A stretch of 64,000 nt of DNA from Phorcus lineatus (taxonomy: Eukaryota; Mollusca; Gastropoda; Trochida; Trochidae), in the NCBI GenBank assembly GCA_921293015.1, contig OV121094.1:35896054-35960053 (forward strand), given 5' to 3'. Under the pieces are notes generated by a model, which was not told where the DNA came from, did no database searches, and saw only the letters and a list, made by a program, of their open reading frames with translations. The position numbers and the translations under genes were made by a program. This document shows, one piece after another, positions 59,953 to 64,000 of the stretch (position 1 is its first letter; each line of letters starts with the position of its first letter).

Positions 59953-60492
59953 AATGTACCAGGATTATTGTTAAGTTTTGTAAGGCTTTTGGCCACATAA
60001 GGCCACACAAAATTAATTAGTTGGTTTACAGATTTGTTGCTGCAAAATGTCTAAATGCTGCAGGGAAAAAAAAGCAAAAGCATATCTGCTTTAATGTTGA
60101 TGAAAATTATTCTGAAACGGATAAAAAAGATATCATAATTTTACCCCTTTTTTAATTTGGTAAAATGTTTTATTCAGGGGGATTCTGAATAGCATTTTTT
60201 CCAGATCAGTCAAAATTTTAGTGAGGAGACTCTGTAAATCAACTTATTTTGTGTGTGCCTAGGCTCATTATTATCATACCACACGTATAATGTTCTGATC
60301 ATAATTACAAACGGCCACCATTGTCTAATAACACAAAGTATTTTGAGTAACAGACTAACAGATCAATATTGACAATGATCATATGTTGCCTGTCTCCATA
60401 CCAAGTGCTTTCCAATAATTATGTTGTAACGTGTTGTGATTGAAAGCAATTTGATATGTGATACGATAAAACTCATTGATTTCTGTCTACAG

Positions 60493-60542
60493 GTGACCCG
60501 TGTGATGTTAAAATCTTGACTTTACAATGACGACAATGAACG
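60493..60542 (+). CDS. Possible first coding exon (MTTMN...)
   Basis: A 50-bp exon lies between a good acceptor TTTCTGTCTACAG (ends 60492) and a good donor G|GTAAGA (60543). It contains ATG at 60527 in the context TTACAATGACG, giving MTTMN and one base of the next codon (phase 1). No continuing exon with a convincing protein is visible before 64000. The product is unknown. Confidence 0.35.
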
Positions 60543-60744
60543 GTAAGAATTTTGGTGTGATCCTTCTCTTTTGACATTTCTTTTATATAGATAAACAGGA
60601 AAAGATACAAATAGACTGGCCGGCAGGTTTTATTGATGTTCGCCATGAGGTAAATGTACCTGTGAGTGCTTAACCTGTATAGCATTGAGCACGTGCACAC
60701 AAGAATTTAATTATCAATCATCAAACAGGAACATATAAATAACA

Positions 60745-60990
60745 GTAATGATAATGGATAGCTTTAAAATAGCGCCAAATCTCCCCTTTGTTAACCCCAA
60801 GCGCTCTATGCTCCATTTCCCTGGTCTAACCCAAACTGACACATTTGTCACTGGAAGGTCACCACGAAGACACTGCTTTACCAGGTACCCATTTCCTGCT
60901 GGGTGAAGAGAGGCACATTTTGAACTAAGTCTCTTGCCCATATAGACTCAACCCATTCTCATTGCAAAGCAGGGAATCTCCCTTCAAACT
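60745..60990 (-). repeat. SINE, core region without clear head
   Basis: On the minus strand, CACCCAGCAGG followed by AAATGGGTACCTGG near 60905-60880 matches the core of the SINE at 10640-10911. Then come GTGACAAATGTG and GAGCGCTTGGGG, as in core-type SINEs of molluscs. The tRNA head is lost or too diverged. The 75-codon frame over it is a by-product. Confidence 0.7.
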
Positions 60991-63900
60991 CACAGATTAT
61001 TTAGCACAAAAGTCGTAAACCCAACCCACTTGCTGAACTTCATTGGTAGTGGTAAACTTAGCTAAACATGACACCACATATGATAAGTTTAAAATTGTAC
61101 TTTCATTGCAAGTTAGATGTTCAACTTCATCAAATCAACACAGCTGTAGTCACCTAACAATGTCAGGCCTGTCAATCCTGTCTATTGACAGTCTGTCTAA
61201 TGTTAGAAGGGTGCCATCTTGTAGGCTGTGTTCGTATCGGTCCAGGTTTTTTACCAACTTTAATAGCTAAAGAGAGTTGCTCTCTTTAACAACAATAATA
61301 ATGATAAGTGATCTTAAAACGAGCAAAAATCAAGTCACTTAGAAAATTCTCTAGGCGCTACAAACGTTCACTGGACATAACTGGGTGAACTGTGTGTAGT
61401 ATCTAAAATATTGCAACTTGATATCATAGGCTTAAGTGTAATAATAAGAATGTTTTCAGTTTGGACTGAAATGAGGTGACACTCTTTGTTTCTTTACTGG
61501 AAGGCATAGTTCCAGTGTAATTTTAAAGTCAAGTTTAGTAAAAATACTTCAGTAATGCAGAGTTTTGGGCTACACTTGAAGCTGATTCTAGTACTCTGCC
61601 TCAATCTTGTTTAGGGTTTGTACCTCCCCCACAAGGTTGACCTTGTGCCAGTTTTAAGTCTTACTACATCAACTCATCTTTTCTAAGCTCTTCAGGTTAC
61701 TGTACCTGATCTTTTTCGTCCAATCATAAACCTCCTGGAGACTACTGCAACTTACTGAAGAGGTGATGCTTTTGAACCAGTGAATTTTGCCACAATGCTG
61801 TTAGGGTTAATAAGGCAGTCACAGATGGAGACTGGTAAAGTTTTTCCTTGCCAGGCAGTTGCCATCTGCAATATACTATCAACTGATGTATACTTGATCC
61901 ACTTTTTGTAGTAAAGTATCCTCAATGCTATCGCAATCTGAAGAGGTTGCCATATGCTGGATATTTCCCGGGGATATTAGAGATTTTTATGAGATACCTA
62001 TCTGATATCTTTGACAATCATAAGAATGCTTGAGTTTCGGTGTCGTGCAAAAGGCTTGAATGCAACAACATTATAGAGTGATGGGTCATACATGATCAAA
62101 CAAAAAAGCTTTTATTGATGTTATTTGTGTTAGCTTTCAGCTCGTCAGGCCTCTGAGCTCAATGTTCCATTATAGTTGCTGGGATTCTTTTTTTTATTAA
62201 ATGATTATCATACCATTGTTAGCTAATTGAGATCTAAATATGTTTGTCTGTTGATATGTCCATGTCATGAAAACAAGACACAGAGGGTAGTTAACTCTAA
62301 CCTTACTGCAGTTTAAAGTACATCTTGTTCATGATAGTCACTGAACTAACTTCTGAGAAGCATAAGATCAACTCCTTGATAATAATGATTTACAACATCG
62401 TTATATATAACTCTTTCATTTTTTTATGATTTACAACAGACCAATTAAAACGTAAACATGCATAACTTTAGTTGAACTTTTGAAACAAAGAACAATAAAA
62501 CATGTGATCGGTTATCAAAGGTAGATAACTCTTTCATCACTACATTTCTCAACCCACAAGTGGTAAATATGCAACCGTCGATAATGTCATTGATTAAAAT
62601 GTTGTCATAAAAATGATCCATGATTTGAATTCTTAAATGGAGATTACTCTATTATCATTGCAATTCACAACTTACTGTTGCTAAAAAGTAATAATGTCTT
62701 ATGCTTCCCCTAAAGTTTTAAAAGCTTTGACTGATAAATTGTGATTCATACTCTCATTGACAAAATAAACGTGGCAGTGAATCAAAATGTCGAGATAAAA
62801 TTCTTGACTGGATTTAGGTTGCTTAGATCAATGATCTCTGACTTTTATCAATGGGATTGACCCTGTTCTCCTATCTTTAATGAAAAGTCTTATAAGTTTA
62901 GATGTTTTATAGGGTCAACAGCATACAAAGTAACTCTTTGTTATCATGAAATAGCTTCAGCTTCGGTATTGTATGGGTGATAAATTATTTTTTATCGATA
63001 TTCAAGATTATTTGCAGGTGCAATGATCGGATATATCGTTCTGAATTACCTGTCTACTTGCTTACCTTCCTATGAAAGAAATTGTGTGCAAAATTCTGAT
63101 AGAATGTTTTTTCAAAACTTCAGTGCTTTTGCCAGAGATTTGAGGTGATTTCAAACAAGATTATCAATATTCTTAGTAATTGATGGTAATTCTTCATTTC
63201 CTCTTCATCTCCTGAATGAATGCTTAAATACTAAAGGAGTGAAAAATGTGAAGCCCTTACAATCAGCTATCACAAAAACCAACTTCCCAAGAAGTAATTG
63301 AAAAAAACCAAGATTGATAGTGTTGTTTTCTGAAATTCAATAATGGCGATCAATCAACACTCATCAATGTAACATATCAATTATATTTAACATCTCAAAA
63401 CATAAATTTGCAGAAATATTTTAAAAAGATACTTTTCTCAGAGACGAAGTGTCAATCAAATTTCTTCTGCTTATTCTCTCTTCCACCTGTCACCATCAAT
63501 GTAAATGCCAAGCTGTGTCTATAGCGGGTTTGTAATCTAGATGTACGAGATACCGGGTGTCCCTCACATTCCTCCCCTTTATTTCAATTCAGTTTTGTGG
63601 GTGAACTTTGTTTCAACTTTTTATCCTTTCTTTTCCCTAAGGGACACATATTTTACCCCCCTTGTACCCCAAGGCAGTTTTCATCTATTGAACCTCTAAC
63701 CATTTCAGTGTCTCAATTTGTCGAGGAGGTATTTACACCAGCCCAGTGTAGCTATTTACAGTTAGGTGTCAAGCCAGAGTTCTTGTCAATGCAAATCAGG
63801 CAAAATCAAAGTTTTCATCTTTAATGGTAAGATGTCTGCCGTGGGTTTACAATGCCAGTCTAGAGGGGGCCTGCAGTGTACATGCTCGTTTTGGAAAACA

Positions 63901-64000
63901 AAACATGTAGATAACATCTTCTTTACCTCAATAAAAGACTCAGTTTGGGTTTAACACACTTCAGGAGCATGGAAACTTTGTCTGTCTGTCTGGAAACTTT
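60991..64000. other. Noncoding or intronic sequence to window end
   Basis: No supportable exon. Possible acceptors (for example CAATTCAG near 63594) lead into frames that close quickly. An AATAAA at about 63931 and TCTG repeats near 63980 are the only small signals. Confidence 0.35.

Larger units (their letters stand above)
54357..60492. other. Possible intron 1; AT-rich noncoding
   Basis: I see no exon in 6.1 kb. Embedded items are the LINE tail at 56233-56440, a foldback fragment at 56705-56745 and the MITE at 59600-59952. A 69-codon minus-strand frame at 57327-57536 has slightly lower AT content but no recognisable domain. Confidence 0.35.

Noticed and set aside
1-64000. CRISPR array or bacterial operon
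   Set aside because: The only regular arrays are a satellite without unique spacers and microsatellites. Introns, SINEs and LINEs show an animal nuclear genome.

Overview
This is an AT-rich, gene-poor stretch of an invertebrate animal nuclear genome. The split genes with GT-AG introns, tRNA-derived SINEs with the core sequence common in molluscs, a jockey/CR1-type LINE, Tc1 and mariner relics, many foldback MITEs and long AT and TTG microsatellites all point that way. A marine mollusc is the best guess, but nothing in the window names the species.

From 1 to about 29.5 kb lies an old segmental duplication. Blocks recur in order at roughly 6.7-7 kb spacing: about 0.88, 8.7 and 15.5 kb; 3.7, 11.0 and 17.7 kb; 11.9 and 18.6 kb; 7.0 and 19.8/25.4 kb; 9.5 and 27.5 kb; 14.3 and 29.0 kb. 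I see no convincing protein gene of the host there. Later insertions have been laid into the copies: a dead mariner (2.46-3.56 kb), a 43-bp satellite (5.77-6.79 kb), a SINE (10.64-10.91 kb), a short MITE and a hammerhead-ribozyme-like sequence (17.54-17.60 kb), and a 5.4-kb Polinton-like fossil (19981-25418). The fossil has a 6-bp target duplication, and a paralogous empty site survives at about 7139. It carries a compact minus-strand set of genes: a zinc-finger, polyproline and packaging-ATPase-like protein plus three small basic proteins.

From 29.8 to 42 kb lie two tandem paralogous host genes on the minus strand, assembled here from splice signals. Gene A is 165 aa (29830-32409) and gene B is 168 aa (37409-41913). 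Each has three coding exons with identical intron phases. Both proteins hold two copies of a motif, L-x3-Y-x2-SK-x2-C-x-L-x-RY-x2-[ML]-K-x-MI, one in each of the two large exons. I recognise no family. Intron 2 of gene B carries a dead Tc1 transposon. A 5'-truncated LINE with a clean 9-bp target duplication (42181-44110) sits about 240 bp upstream of gene B's first coding exon.

From 44 to 64 kb the sequence is mostly noncoding, with several inverted-repeat MITEs and a second SINE (60.7-61.0 kb). A possible plus-strand gene start appears as a TATA box and leader exon near 54.1-54.36 kb, joined across a 6.1-kb intron to a short exon with a start codon (60493-60542). The rest of that gene would lie to the right of the window or in exons I could not identify.
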